Part shown: positions 44,997 through 55,481 of the stretch, in pieces
Numbering within the stretch: the first letter of the stretch is position 1
How the letters are laid out: every line of letters begins with the position of its first letter
Assembly: GCF_014857905.1 (NCBI RefSeq)
Contig: NZ_JACYXE010000001.1
Span: 434,001-498,000, forward strand
Origin: Agilicoccus flavus
GTDB taxonomy: Bacteria > Actinomycetota > Actinomycetes > Actinomycetales > Dermatophilaceae
DNA length: 64,000 bases
Direction of reading: 5' to 3'
Program-made: the position numbers and the translations under genes
Notes under the pieces: model-generated
The model's input: only the letters and a program-made list of their open reading frames with translations
Databases searched by the model: none
What the model was told of the DNA's origin: nothing

Positions 44997-45668
44997 CAAA
45001 AGGATGGTGTTGTTTCGCGCGGTCGCCCTCGTGACGTAGAGCTCGATCGCCGGCTTACGTCGGCGGTCCTTGAGGTACTCGGCGAGGAAGGCTTCGAAGG
45101 CCTGACATTCGAAGCGGTCGCGCGCCGCAGCAAGGCCTCCAAAGCGTCGCTGTATCGCCGCTGGCCCAGCAAGCGAGACATGGTGTTGGCCGCGGTGAAG
45201 GACGGGCCCGCGCGGGAAACATCCGAACCCCTCGAACCCGGGTCGTGCCTGCGTGACGACCTCCTGGCACTTGTTCGGCGGCTGGCGCAGACGATGAGCA
45301 CGGCGGACACCGGCACGGCGCTTATGTTGTTGCAGGCCGGGCTAGAAGACCCAGACCTGTGCGACGCCATCGAGGAGGCCGTTGGCCCCACGGGGGCCCG
45401 GCTGCCACAACCGGTGATCGACGCTGCCGTCGCCCGCGGTGAGCTGCCCCTCGGTGTTGATCCCTTCGCATACGAGGAAGTCGTGGGCGCGGTCCTGTTG
45501 CTGCGTCGCGCAAACGGTCTCGCCATCACCGACGACTACTTGCACTCGCTCGTTGACGCCGTAGTCATCCCCGCCCTGACCGCTTCGCCCGTCCGCGTCG
45601 GGCTGCCCGCCGGCATCTTCTCTGGCCACCCCTCGACCACTGCTAACCCGTCCCAGGAGACCTCATGA
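44988..45668 (+). CDS. TetR-family regulator, transposon cargo
   Basis: 226 residues from GTG 44988, chosen because the promoter places transcription start there. HTH: EVLGEEGFEGLTFEAVARRS then SKASLYRRWPSKRDMV. Codon use is less GC-biased than flanking genes (TTG, CTT, GTT codons), a sign of transfer. Overlaps the hydrolase by ATGA. Confidence 0.85.
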   Translation: MSYQKDGVVSRGRPRDVELDRRLTSAVLEVLGEEGFEGLTFEAVARRSKASKASLYRRWPSKRDMVLAAVKDGPARETSEPLEPGSCLRDDLLALVRRLAQTMSTADTGTALMLLQAGLEDPDLCDAIEEAVGPTGARLPQPVIDAAVARGELPLGVDPFAYEEVVGAVLLLRRANGLAITDDYLHSLVDAVVIPALTASPVRVGLPAGIFSGHPSTTANPSQETS

Positions 45669-46561
45669 CAAACCTCACGATCGAAGACTTCAGCTATCGC
45701 TCCGTCGCGGGCAGCGACGGAGTCCGCCTCAACGTCGCCGTCGGTGGTCAGGGCCCGGCCGTGGTCCTGCTCCACGGGTTCCCTCAAACGCACTACATGT
45801 GGCGACATGTCGCCCGTCGGCTCGCCGCGCAGTTCACCGTGATCGTCCCGGACCTGCGCGGTTACGGCGACAGCGACAAGCCTGCCGCAAACAGCCCCGA
45901 CACATACTCCAAGCGCACGATGGGCAACGACATCGTCGCTGTTGCCCACGAGCTCGGCTTCGATCGCTTCGGGCTGGTGGGCCATGACCGCGGGGCCTTG
46001 GTCGCCGTGCGCGCCGGCCTCGATCACCCTGACACGGTGTCCTTCCTCGGCATTCTCGATGTCTTGCCCACCCTCGACACCTGGTCAGTCCTGCACGGCG
46101 TGGACGCCAAGGTCGCCTGGCACCTCTATCTCATGGCGCAGCCCGCCGGGCTGCCCGAGAAGATGATCGCCGCAGTCGCGCCCGAGTTCTACGGCTCCTT
46201 CCTCGACGCGTGGGACCCGACCGGCACCACCTTCACCCCGCAAGAACGGGACCACTACGTCCAGAGCTCGATCACGTCCACCGACTCGATCGTCGCCGAC
46301 TACCGCGCCACCGCGGGGATCGACCTCGACATGGACGCCTCCGACCGCGAACGCGGCGCCCAACTGGCCATGCCCACGGCCGCCATCTCTCAGGACTGGG
46401 GCGCACAGCTCGGCTTCGACGCCGCGGCCCTCTGGCGCGCGTGGGCGCCCGACTTCACTTACCAGGCCACGGCCAGCGGCCACTTCATGGCCGAGGAGAA
46501 CCCCGACGAGATCGCCGACTTTATCGAGAACCTCGCGCGACGCGCCCAGCATCAGCCCTGA
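45665..46561 (+). CDS. Alpha/beta hydrolase, haloacetate dehalogenase/epoxide hydrolase-like, transposon cargo
   Basis: 298 residues. HGFPQTHYMWRHVA (oxyanion HGxP), DLRGYGDSDKP, nucleophile Asp in VGHDRGALVAVR, and the catalytic His in SGHFMAEENPDEIA. KVAWHLYLMAQPAGLPE resembles the halide-pocket region of fluoroacetate dehalogenases, but the second active-site Arg following HDRGA is Leu here, so dehalogenation is not assured. Co-transcribed with TetR. Confidence 0.8.
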   Translation: MTNLTIEDFSYRSVAGSDGVRLNVAVGGQGPAVVLLHGFPQTHYMWRHVARRLAAQFTVIVPDLRGYGDSDKPAANSPDTYSKRTMGNDIVAVAHELGFDRFGLVGHDRGALVAVRAGLDHPDTVSFLGILDVLPTLDTWSVLHGVDAKVAWHLYLMAQPAGLPEKMIAAVAPEFYGSFLDAWDPTGTTFTPQERDHYVQSSITSTDSIVADYRATAGIDLDMDASDRERGAQLAMPTAAISQDWGAQLGFDAAALWRAWAPDFTYQATASGHFMAEENPDEIADFIENLARRAQHQP

Positions 46562-46573
46562 ACCACCCACCTT

Positions 46574-46606
46574 CGAGGGGCCCATCCGCGCCGGATGGGC
46601 CCCTCG
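46574..46606 (+). terminator. Strong hairpin between hydrolase and transposase
   Basis: Perfect 15-bp stem (46574-46588 with 46592-46606) around a CGC loop. No T-run follows, but the stem is very stable. It ends the cargo transcript and isolates the transposase. Confidence 0.8.
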
Positions 46607-46624
46607 CTGTACGCAAGGACACGA

Positions 46625-47611
46625 ATGTCGCATCGAAATGCCGCTCTGACCCCACGCCACCGCTTGAAGGTCGCCCGCTTGGTCGTCGACTTCGGGTGCC
46701 CGATCAGCGAGGTCGCCGCCCGGTTCCAGGTCTCCTGGCCGACGGTGAAGCGCTGGGTCGACCGCTACCTGGCCGGCGAGTCGATGCAGGACCGCTCCTC
46801 GCGCCCGAGGACGTCCCCGAACAAGACCCCGAAGCAGGTGACGAAGCGGTGTGTGAGTCTGAGAATGCGGTTGCGGGAGGGTCCTGTTCAGCTCGCTGCC
46901 CGACTCGACATCGCCCCTTCGACGGTGCATCGCATCCTGTCGACGGCGCGCCTGAACCGGCTGTCGTACGTCGACCGGGCCACGGGTGAACCCGTCCGCC
47001 GGTACGAGCACTCCCACCCCGGGTCGCTGGTGCACGTGGACGTGAAGAAGCTCGGGAACATCCCCGACGGCGGCGGCTGGCGCTACGTCGGCCGGCTCCA
47101 AGGCGAACGGAATCGGGCCGCGACCCCCGGGAAGCCGAAGAACAAGTGGCACAACCCCAGGCTCGGCTACGCCTACGTCCACACCGTCATCGACGACCAC
47201 TCCCGCGTCGCATACACCGAGGTCCACGACGACGAGACCGCCGTCACCGCAGTCGCCGTCCTGCACCGAGCCGTCGAATGGTTCGCCGACCGCGGCGTCA
47301 CGATCGAGCGGGTGTTGTCGGACAACGGCGGCGCGTACCGGTCGCACCTGTGGCGCGACACCTGCGAAGCCCTATCGATCACCCCGAAGCGGACGCGACC
47401 GTACCGGCCGCAGACCAATGGGAAGGTCGAGCGCTTCCACCGGACCATGGCTGACGGGTGGGCCTACGCCCGCTGCTACACCAGCGAGCAAGAACGCCGA
47501 GACGCCCTTCCCGGATGGCTGCACCGGTACAACCATCACCGTCCCCACAGCGCGTGCGGGAACAAGCCACCATTCTCACGGTTGATCAACGTCCCCGGTC
47601 AGTACACCTAG
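46625..47611 (+). CDS. IS481-family transposase
   Basis: 328 residues from ATG 46625. N-terminal HTH (CPISEVAARFQVSWPTVKRW); DDE catalytic core with VHVDVKKLG, VLSDNGGAYRS and NGKVERFHRT. The stop TAG is supplied by the right-hand CCTAGG duplication, outside the element end. Confidence 0.9.
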   Translation: MSHRNAALTPRHRLKVARLVVDFGCPISEVAARFQVSWPTVKRWVDRYLAGESMQDRSSRPRTSPNKTPKQVTKRCVSLRMRLREGPVQLAARLDIAPSTVHRILSTARLNRLSYVDRATGEPVRRYEHSHPGSLVHVDVKKLGNIPDGGGWRYVGRLQGERNRAATPGKPKNKWHNPRLGYAYVHTVIDDHSRVAYTEVHDDETAVTAVAVLHRAVEWFADRGVTIERVLSDNGGAYRSHLWRDTCEALSITPKRTRPYRPQTNGKVERFHRTMADGWAYARCYTSEQERRDALPGWLHRYNHHRPHSACGNKPPFSRLINVPGQYT

Positions 47612-47684
47612 GCCCGGTCCGACGGCCCCGGCCAGCGGGGTCAAGGAACGTTGACGTCCGGTCTTCGGCAGAGGAGAGTAGATC

Positions 47685-47911
47685 GTGGAGATCGTCTGGA
47701 GCGCGTTCAACCATGAGGAGTCCCGCGCTGACATCGAACACGCTCTGGCCTATCCGATCGGAGCGTGGACATCAAGAGTCTCCGGATGTACTTCGGCCCG
47801 ACTCGGGACGGTCTGCGAATCCTGGAGGTGGGCGTCAACGATCGAGGCGAGGCCGTCCATGCGATGATCGCGCGGAAGCCACTACTGGACAAGCTGAGAA
47901 GGATTTCATGA
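47685..47911 (+). pseudogene. BrnT-like toxin gene, frameshifted
   Basis: The first frame reads VEIVWSAFNHEESRADIEHA and LAYPI; a one-base loss near 47760 shifts it. The next frame gives SVDIKSLRMYFGPTRDGLRI, LEVGVNDRGEAVHAMIARKP and ends in a TGA overlapping the downstream ATG, which confirms the second frame is the original. The restored ~75 residues match short BrnT-like actinobacterial toxins. Confidence 0.6.
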
Positions 47912-48198
47912 CAGATCACACCCCCGACATCGGACGGATGAGCAACGAGGAGTTGGCCGACTGGCTGGCTACCGACGAGGCAGTCGACCACCTGCTGGCG
48001 AAGGCCACGGTGCTGGATGGGGATGTCCTGACCGGGATCCGCCAGGCCCACCTGGCCCGTGACCGGGCTGAGAAGGAATTGATCGAGAGTGTTGCCGTGG
48101 CTCGTCGGAATCACCTGTCGTGGCAGGCTATCGGTGAGCAGCTCGGGACCTCGAAACAGCAGGCCCAGCAGTACTTCGGCCGTCGCATCGACGCCTGA
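47908..48198 (+). CDS. Probable antitoxin of the BrnT-like pair
   Basis: 96 residues, ATGA overlap with the toxin. An acidic N-terminal helix region (MSNEELADWLATDEAVDHLL) and a C-terminal HTH (WQAIGEQLGTSKQQAQQYFG). Intact although its partner is broken. Confidence 0.6.
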   Translation: MTDHTPDIGRMSNEELADWLATDEAVDHLLAKATVLDGDVLTGIRQAHLARDRAEKELIESVAVARRNHLSWQAIGEQLGTSKQQAQQYFGRRIDA

Positions 48199-48318
48199 TC
48201 ACCCGGCCGCAGGCACGGAGCGAGAAGCCCGTCGTGAGCATCGGCCACAAGGGGCACCCCAAACCAGCGGAGCTCGGGCGCCGGACCGACGCCACGCTGA
48301 CGCCATGAGGAGCAAGCC

Positions 48319-48903
48319 GTGAGTGCCACGCCACGCGACCGCGCCGGCACTCCGGCGCGCGCCGCCGACGTCTCGCTCACCCTGGCGGAGCTGCGCGAGG
48401 TCACCACGTTCGCGGCGTCGGCCGCGGCGCGGGTGTTGCCGTTCTTCGAGGCGGATCGGCCCGACGACCCGCGCCCCCGCGAGGCGCTCGACGCGGCCTG
48501 GGCCTTCGCCCGGGGCGGGCCTCGCTCCCGGCCCCAGCGCGTGACCGGGCCCGGCGCGCACCGCGCCGCCAAGGAGTGCGTCTCACCGCCGGCGTTCCAC
48601 GCGGCCATGGCGGCCGGCGACGCCGCCGCCTCGGCCTTTCTGCATCCCCTCGCCGACCGGGCGCAGGTGGGGCACATCCTGCGCGCGCCGGTGCACGCGA
48701 TCCTCGCCGTGCAGCGAAGCGACGACGCCGCGGGGACGTTCGAGCCCCTGACGGTCGAGACCGTCGCCCGCACCGCCACACCGCTGCTCGTCGAGATCCT
48801 GCGCCGCTACCCCGCGACCGCGCCGGGCGCCCGGCCGGTCACCCGGCTCGTGCACGAGCTGGACGTGGCGCTGCGCGGCGCCGTCGGGGGTGAGGCGCGG
48901 TGA
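48319..48903 (+). CDS. Putative Imm5-like immunity protein (first of tandem pair)
   Basis: 194 residues, GTG 48319 after GAGGAG. Features PDDPRPREALDAAWAFARG, an all-helical Ala-rich fold and AFLHPLADRAQVGHILRAPV. Related at low level to the next gene. The family is annotated as putative immunity protein on the basis of polymorphic-toxin loci elsewhere; no toxin is present here. Confidence 0.5.
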   Translation: MSATPRDRAGTPARAADVSLTLAELREVTTFAASAAARVLPFFEADRPDDPRPREALDAAWAFARGGPRSRPQRVTGPGAHRAAKECVSPPAFHAAMAAGDAAASAFLHPLADRAQVGHILRAPVHAILAVQRSDDAAGTFEPLTVETVARTATPLLVEILRRYPATAPGARPVTRLVHELDVALRGAVGGEAR

Positions 48904-49475
48904 TCCTCCCCCGCGTCCGCGACCCCCGCATGGTCACGGTCCGTCGCGGCGGCACCCTGACCGACGAGCACCACCGGCTGCTCGCGCTGTGGGCGGCGAC
49001 CTGCGCCAAGCACGTCCTGCGCCACGTCGAGACGGAGTGCCCCGACGACCCTCGGCCACGGGAGGCGATCGAGGCGGCCCGCGCCTGGGCGCGCGGCGAG
49101 CTGCCCATGATGCGGGCCCGCGCCCTCGGGGGGCACGCGATGGGGGCCGCCCGCCCCCTCGCCGGCGCCGCCCGCTTCGCGGCCTACGCCGCGGGCCAGG
49201 CGGCCTGCGTGGGCCACGTCGCGGAGCACGACCTCGGCGCGGCGGCCTACGCGATCAAGGCCGTACGCGCGGCGGAGTCGCACGACCCGGACGCGGCCCG
49301 CGCCGAGCGGGACTGGCAGCGCGACCAGCTTCCACCGGCCGTTCGAGAGCTCGTCCTGGCCGACCAGGCCCGCCGCGACGACATCTGCTGGTGGGTCTTC
49401 TCTGAGCCCGGCGGACGTCGAACGACGGCGGGAGAACGGGGGCCGCACGGTCGGTCGTGGGGCACGGGACCGTGA
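48900..49475 (+). CDS. Putative Imm5-like immunity protein (second of tandem pair)
   Basis: 191 residues, start overlapping the previous stop (GTGA). PDDPRPREAIEAARAWARGE, ARFAAYAAGQAACVGHVAEH and LGAAAYAIKAVRAA are the family core. Tandem duplication with the gene before is evident from the shared PDDPRPREA block. Confidence 0.55.
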   Translation: MILPRVRDPRMVTVRRGGTLTDEHHRLLALWAATCAKHVLRHVETECPDDPRPREAIEAARAWARGELPMMRARALGGHAMGAARPLAGAARFAAYAAGQAACVGHVAEHDLGAAAYAIKAVRAAESHDPDAARAERDWQRDQLPPAVRELVLADQARRDDICWWVFSEPGGRRTTAGERGPHGRSWGTGP

Positions 49476-49531
49476 CCGACGGCCGAGCGGGCTGATCGAC
49501 ATCGGGAGGAGGTGGTCGGCGATCCGCGTCG

Positions 49532-49633
49532 GACCTGCATCCGGCGTGGGAGATCTTCGACGAGCCGCAGCGGACGGCCTTCCGAGACGCGGCGGTGGGG
49601 CTGGACGCGGCGTGGCCCTGCGCTGCCGCTCGT
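49532..49633 (+). pseudogene. Short fragment resembling an aminoglycoside phosphotransferase C-terminus
   Basis: The frame reads HPAWEIFDEPQRTAFRDAAV and GLDAAW before the IS3 left end at 49634. This looks like the 3' part of APH/choline-kinase-like genes. Truncated by the insertion. Confidence 0.3.
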
Positions 49634-49685
49634 TGGATCGCCCCGGGAGGCGTGGAGGGCTTGATGTCCCTTGGAGGATGGAGTC

Positions 49686-50006
49686 ATGCCTGCACCGAAG
49701 AAGTATCCCGAGGAGTTGCGTGAGCGTGCGATCCGGCTGGTTCGAGATCGCATCGCCACTGAGCCGGGCCTGCCGGTCTCCAGGGCGTGTCGCCTGGTCG
49801 GTGAGCAGCTGGGCGTCAACGGCGACTCGCTGCGGAACTGGGTCAAACGCGAGCGTGTCGATGCCGGAGAGGTCCCAGGCGTGACCAGCTCGGACGCAGC
49901 CCGGATTGCTGAATTGGAAAAGGAGAATCGTGAGCTTCGCCGGGCGAACACGATTCTGCGGCAAGCGAGTGCGTATTTCGCGCAGGCGGAGCTCGACCGC
50001 CGCTGA
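49686..50006 (+). CDS. IS3 element A OrfA (HTH transposase subunit)
   Basis: 106 residues: MPAPKKYPEELRERAIRLVR and a leucine-zipper tail (ELEKENRELRRANTILRQAS). Standard IS3 OrfA that is normally fused to OrfB by -1 frameshifting. Confidence 0.85.
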   Translation: MPAPKKYPEELRERAIRLVRDRIATEPGLPVSRACRLVGEQLGVNGDSLRNWVKRERVDAGEVPGVTSSDAARIAELEKENRELRRANTILRQASAYFAQAELDRR

Positions 50007-50008
50007 GC

Positions 50009-50480
50009 GATATCGATGGGTTCATCGACGCGCACCGGCAGGAGCGCGGGGTCGAGCCGATCTGTACCGAACTCTCCGAGTCCGGCATCAAGGTCGCCCC
50101 GAGCGCATACTACGCGCGCAAGAAGCGCCCGCCATCGGCTCGTTCTCTCAACGATGCACGCCTCGATGAGCGCTTGCAGGCTCTGCATGCGGATAATCTT
50201 GGCGTGTACGGCGCACGCAAATCATGGAAGGCCTATAACCGGGCCTGGCCCCAGGAGCCGGTCGCCAGATGCACCATCGAGCGGCGGATGCGGGTCCTGG
50301 GCCTGGCCGGCGTCCCGAACGCCCGCACGGTCAGGACCACCAGGCCTGCGCCGGCGCACGCCACCCCAGGCGACCGGTTGGAGCGCGACTTCACCGCCCC
50401 GGCCCCGGATCGACGCTGGGTCGCCGACATCACCTACGTGTCGACGTGGACCGGCTTCGTGTACGTCGCGTTCGTCATGG
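50009..50480 (+). pseudogene. IS3 element A OrfB, 5' part
   Basis: Reads GFIDAHRQERGVEPICTELS, DNLGVYGARKSWKAY and [20 protein letters not shown] with the first catalytic Asp, then is cut by the IS1634-type element at 50481. Confidence 0.8.
50376..50480 (+). repeat. 105-bp target duplication, left copy
   Basis: Identical over 105 bp to 53631-53735; begins GGTTGGAGCGCGACTTCACC. Part of the IS3 orfB coding sequence, duplicated on insertion of the IS1634-type element. Confidence 0.9.
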
Positions 50481-52141
50481 CCTGACTTGGGTCACTCGTG
50501 TCACGTCCCGTGGTCCGCGGGTTGCTGAGCTGCGGTGATGGGTGGTCGGAGTGTGTGGTTGAGGCACTAAGACTGTGGCTAGGATCGGTCGATGGCGTGG
50601 GTCCGGCGGGTGCGTACGGCGTCGGGTGCTACGGCGGTGCAGATCGCTGAGTCCGTGGGCGGTCAGCGCAGGATCGTGCGGCACGTCGGCTCGGCGCGCG
50701 ACGAGGCCGAACTGGGTGTGTTGATCGCTGAGGCCCACCGTCTGCTGGCCGACGACACGCAGCGCGAACTCGATCTGGGGCTGACCCCGTCGGTGCCGAA
50801 AGCGGTGTTGGTCCCCGCGCCCGCCGAGGCGTTGATCCCTGACGAGCCGGCGGGTCGGCAGTTGGTGCGTCGCCCGCGCGTGCTGAAGACCAGCTCGGGG
50901 TTGCTGTACGAGACCCTGGCGCAGGTGTATGGCGTCCTCGGGTTCGATGCCGTGGGTGATGACGTGTTTCGGGACCTGGTGATCGCGCGGGTCGTGGAGC
51001 CGACCAGCCTGCTCGATATCGATCGGGTCCTCGCCGGGATGGGTCGAGTGTCGGCGTCGCACTCGACCCGTAAGCGGACCTTGCGGCGCGCTCACGCGGG
51101 CGGCTACCGCGACACCATCGCGGCCGCGTGCTTCACCCACGCCGCCACCCACGGGGACGTCAGTCTGGTCCTGTACGACGTGACCACGCTCTACTTCGAG
51201 GCAGAAAAGGAAGACGAGCTCCGCAAGGTCGGCTACAGCAAGGAACGACGGGTCGACCCGCAGATCGTGGTCGGGCTACTGGTGGACCGACACGGATTCC
51301 CCCTCGAGATCGGCTGCTTCGAGGGCAACAAGGCCGAGACGCTGACGATCGTGCCCCTCGTGAAAGCGTTCCAAGCCCGGCACGCCATCGCCGACATGGT
51401 CGTCGTGGCCGACGCCGGGATGCTGTCGTCGTCGAACCTGCGCGAGCTGGACGCGGCCGGTTTGCGGTTCATCGTCGGCTCCCGAGTGACGAAGGCGCCG
51501 CAAGACCTGGAGTCTCACTTCCGCTGGCACGGCACCGCATTCAGCGACGGTCAGGTCATCGACACGATCACCCCCCGGGATCATCGCGGCACCGCCGTAA
51601 AGGCCAGCGATCCGAGGAAGCGCGCCGAACCCGTCTGGGACCCGGTCACGCACACAAAGTCCTGGCGGGCGGTATGGGCGTACTCGACCAAGAGAGCGGC
51701 GCGCGACAACAAGACACTGACTCTGCAGGAGAACAAGGCCCGATCCGTCGTGGCCGGAGAAAAGACCGCTCGAACACCACGGTTCGTCAAGACCCGCAAC
51801 GGTGCGACCGAGATCGACGAAGCCTCACTCACCCGGGCCCGCGCCCTCGTCGGATTGAAGGGCTACGTCACCAACATCGACGCCACGCTCATGCCCGCAG
51901 CCGAAGTGATCGCCAGCTACCACGACCTGTGGCACGTCGAGCAGTCCTTCCGCATGTCCAAAACCGACCTCGCGGCCAGGCCCATCTTCGCCCGCACCCG
52001 CGACGCCATCGAGGCCCACCTGACCATCGTGTTCACCGCACTCGCCCTGTCCCGCACCATCCAGAACCGAACCGGCCTGTCCATACGCAGGTTCCTACGC
52101 CTACTGGCACCTGAATCGCCCCGGGTTTCGTGGAGGCTCGG

Positions 52142-53116
52142 TTAGTTGGACCCGCCCTCGGTGAGGACCGGGTTCTCACGGTAGTGCTTCGTGGGCTGGG
52201 GTGCCCAGTGGTTGGCCTCGAGCTCGGCGGGCGGAACGAGTCCGATCTCGCCGTGAAGTCGCCTGTGGTTGAACCAGTCGACGTATTCGGCGACGGCGAT
52301 CTCGACGTCGCCGACGTTCTTCCAGCCGCCCTTCGGTCGCATCACCGGGTTGCGGATGCACTCGGCCTTGAACAGCGAGTTCAGCGCCTCGGCCATGGCG
52401 TTGTCGTAGCTGTCGCCCTTCGAGCCCACCGACGCGACGGCCTCTGCCTCGGCGAGCCGCTCGGCGTAGCGAATCGCTCGATACTGAACGCCCCTATCCG
52501 AGTGGTGGATCAGACCGGTGACGTCCTGGCCGGTCCGCCGCCTGGACCACAGCCCCATGTCGAGGGCATCGAGTGCGAGGTCGGTGCGCAGCGAAGTGGA
52601 CACCTGCCAGCCCACGATCATCCGGCTGAAGACGTCCAGGACGAACGCCACGTAGGTCCAGCCCGCGTGGGTGCGGACGTAGGTCAGATCGGCCACCCAC
52701 AGCTGGTTCGGCGCGGTCGCGACGAACTGTCGCTTGACCTTGTCCTCAGGCCGCTCGGTCTCAGCGCCGTCACCGATCGTGGTCTTGCGAGTCTTCTCCC
52801 GCGCGATCCCCCGCAAGCCCTCGGCCCGCATCAGCCGCTCCACGGTGCAGCGGGCCACCGTGACACCCTCACGGTTGAGCTCAGCGTGGATCTTACGGGC
52901 GCCGTAGACACCGAGGTTGACCTTGTGCGCGGTCCGGATGTCCTCGACCAGCTCCGCGTCCCGCACCCTGCGTGCCGAGGGCGGCCGCTTCTTGGCGGCG
53001 TAGTAAGTGCTTGGGGCGATCTGCACGCCGGCGTTCTTCAGCACGGCACAGATCGGCTCGACCCCGAACCGGTCGCGGTACTCGTCGATGTAGTCGACCA
53101 GCACCGCGGTGGGCAC
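52142..53116 (-). CDS. IS3 element B OrfB integrase-type transposase
   Basis: 324 residues from GTG 53116. HTH_21 region VEPICAVLKNAGVQIAPSTY, rve core with LWVADLTYVRTHAG, IHHSDRGVQY and SYDNAMAEALNSLFKAE. Produced mostly as an OrfAB fusion; a T6 run in orfA (plus-strand A6 near 53151) is the likely slippery site. Confidence 0.9.
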   Translation of the reverse strand: MPTAVLVDYIDEYRDRFGVEPICAVLKNAGVQIAPSTYYAAKKRPPSARRVRDAELVEDIRTAHKVNLGVYGARKIHAELNREGVTVARCTVERLMRAEGLRGIAREKTRKTTIGDGAETERPEDKVKRQFVATAPNQLWVADLTYVRTHAGWTYVAFVLDVFSRMIVGWQVSTSLRTDLALDALDMGLWSRRRTGQDVTGLIHHSDRGVQYRAIRYAERLAEAEAVASVGSKGDSYDNAMAEALNSLFKAECIRNPVMRPKGGWKNVGDVEIAVAEYVDWFNHRRLHGEIGLVPPAELEANHWAPQPTKHYRENPVLTEGGSN

Positions 53117-53118
53117 CT

Positions 53119-54207
<1,089 letters not shown>

Positions 54208-54222
54208 AACCCGGGGCGATCC

Positions 54223-54370
54223 ACTCCTTGAGCTCGGCCGCCGTGGCCGGCGAGGTGAGCCAGCGGTAGCAGGGCTGGCGAGCGATCTTCAGCACCCGAC
54301 ACGTCACCGCAACGGGCACCCGCAACGGGGCGTCCTTGGCGGCCAGCTCGCGGACGAGCGGGTACATCAT
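54223..54370 (-). pseudogene. IS3 element C OrfB fragment
   Basis: MMYPLVRELAAKDAPLRVPV, VTCRVLKIARQPCYRWLTSP then loss of homology at the element A end. ATGA overlap with orfA. Confidence 0.75.
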
Positions 54371-54660
54371 TTTCCCGGCAGGTTCGCCTGCGAGAGATAG
54401 GCGGCCGCGCGGCGCAGGACCTCGTTCTCCTGCTCAAGGAGCCGGACACGCTTACGTAGCTCCCGCTCAGTCGCCGACTGCGTGGCGCTCCTGTCCGGCT
54501 TGGTGCCGTCCTCGACGTCAGCGGTCTTCATCCAGTTCGTCAGGCACGACTCGCTGATGCCGAAATCGGCAGCGACCTGCTTCAGGTGGGCACCCGGTTC
54601 ACGGTTCCTCGCGACACGCACGACGTCGTCGCGGAACTCTCGGGGATAGGGCTTCGGCAC
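54367..54660 (-). CDS. IS3 element C OrfA
   Basis: 97 residues: MPKPYPREFRDDVVRVARNR, ISESCLTNWMKTADVE (HTH), LLEQENEVLRRAAAYLSQAN (zipper). The 54691-54950 interval beyond it has no supportable gene. Confidence 0.85.
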   Translation of the reverse strand: MPKPYPREFRDDVVRVARNREPGAHLKQVAADFGISESCLTNWMKTADVEDGTKPDRSATQSATERELRKRVRLLEQENEVLRRAAAYLSQANLPGK

Positions 54661-54950
54661 GGTCTACATCCTTCCAGCGGCACCTCTCAGCACCACAGAT
54701 CAGATGTCACCCGTTCGTGCAGCAGTCCCGAACGCGCCACGAGGCCGCTCGCTACGCGCGGGAGCATGACTGGCTCTGACAACCGTCCGACACTCGGTCG
54801 GGGCGGCGCACGAGGAGTACGACGAGGCCCATCGGGGCGATCCCGTCGTCGTACCGCATCGGCGCCTGGCGCTGACTTTGCCTCCACGGGCGAGCGCGCC
54901 GCACCCCCGGCATCCGGAGGACGTCGGGGGTGGCGGCACGGCAGGCCACA

Positions 54951-55418
54951 TCAGGCGAACTGGCCCACCTCGTAGTGGCCGCCCTGCTGCCGGGTCATGA
55001 CGTTGAACCGGTTGAAGGTGTTGATGAGGGCGACCTGGGCGACAAGGGCACCCAGCTCGGACTCGTCGAAGTGACGCGCGGCGTCCGACCAGGTCTCGTC
55101 GCTGACACCGGTGCTGTCGGCGAGGCGGGTGCCCTCCTCGGTCAGCGCGAGCGCGGCCCGCTCCTGGTCGGTGAAGACGGTCGTCTCGCGCCAGGCCCCC
55201 ACGAGGGTGGTGCGTAGCGACGTCTCGCCGGCGTGCAGGGCCTCCTTGACGTGCATGTCGAGGCAGGCACCGCAGCCGTTGATCTGGCTGGCGCGGAGGT
55301 TGACCAGCTCGGCGATGCGCTCGGGCAGCGCGCCGCTCGCGGCCCGGCCGGCCGAGATGACGTGCGGGAGGATGCGCTTGAGGGTGTCGTGGGCGAACGG
55401 GTCGAGTCGGGCTTCCAT
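54951..55418 (-). CDS. Carboxymuconolactone decarboxylase/AhpD-like protein
   Basis: 155 residues, ATG 55418 (AGGAGA at proper distance). Core LVNLRASQINGCGACLDMHV contains the CxxC-His active site of the AhpD fold. The partner ECF41 sigma factor gene lies 63 bp upstream in the same direction; such CMD/oxidoreductase genes are the usual targets of ECF41 sigmas. Confidence 0.88.
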   Translation of the reverse strand: MEARLDPFAHDTLKRILPHVISAGRAASGALPERIAELVNLRASQINGCGACLDMHVKEALHAGETSLRTTLVGAWRETTVFTDQERAALALTEEGTRLADSTGVSDETWSDAARHFDESELGALVAQVALINTFNRFNVMTRQQGGHYEVGQFA

Positions 55419-55481
55419 CACGGTTCTCCTTGGTGTGTGCTGATACCCGTATGACGGGTGCCGCCCGCAGACGTCACACCG

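Larger units (their letters stand above)
44935..47606. mobile_element. IS481-family element carrying TetR and alpha/beta hydrolase cargo
   Basis: Left end TGTACTGACCGGGCACGTTG and right end (reverse complement) TGTACTGACCGGGGACGTTG agree at all but one of 26 positions up to GATCAAC. Both ends are bordered by CCTAGG (44929-44934 and 47607-47612), which fits the NCTAGN target preference and duplication known for IS481. Inside are a regulator, a hydrolase, a hairpin terminator and the DDE transposase. Typical IS481 elements are ~1 kb and carry only the transposase. Confidence 0.85.
54223..54690 (-). mobile_element. IS3-family element C, truncated
   Basis: Left end TGAGAGGTGCCGC (reading from 54690). 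OrfA is complete; orfB stops after ~49 codons at the boundary with element A. Confidence 0.75.

Noticed and set aside
45665-46561. Fluoroacetate dehalogenase
   Set aside because: The second substrate-binding arginine after HDRGA is replaced by Leu; only the wider hydrolase group can be supported.
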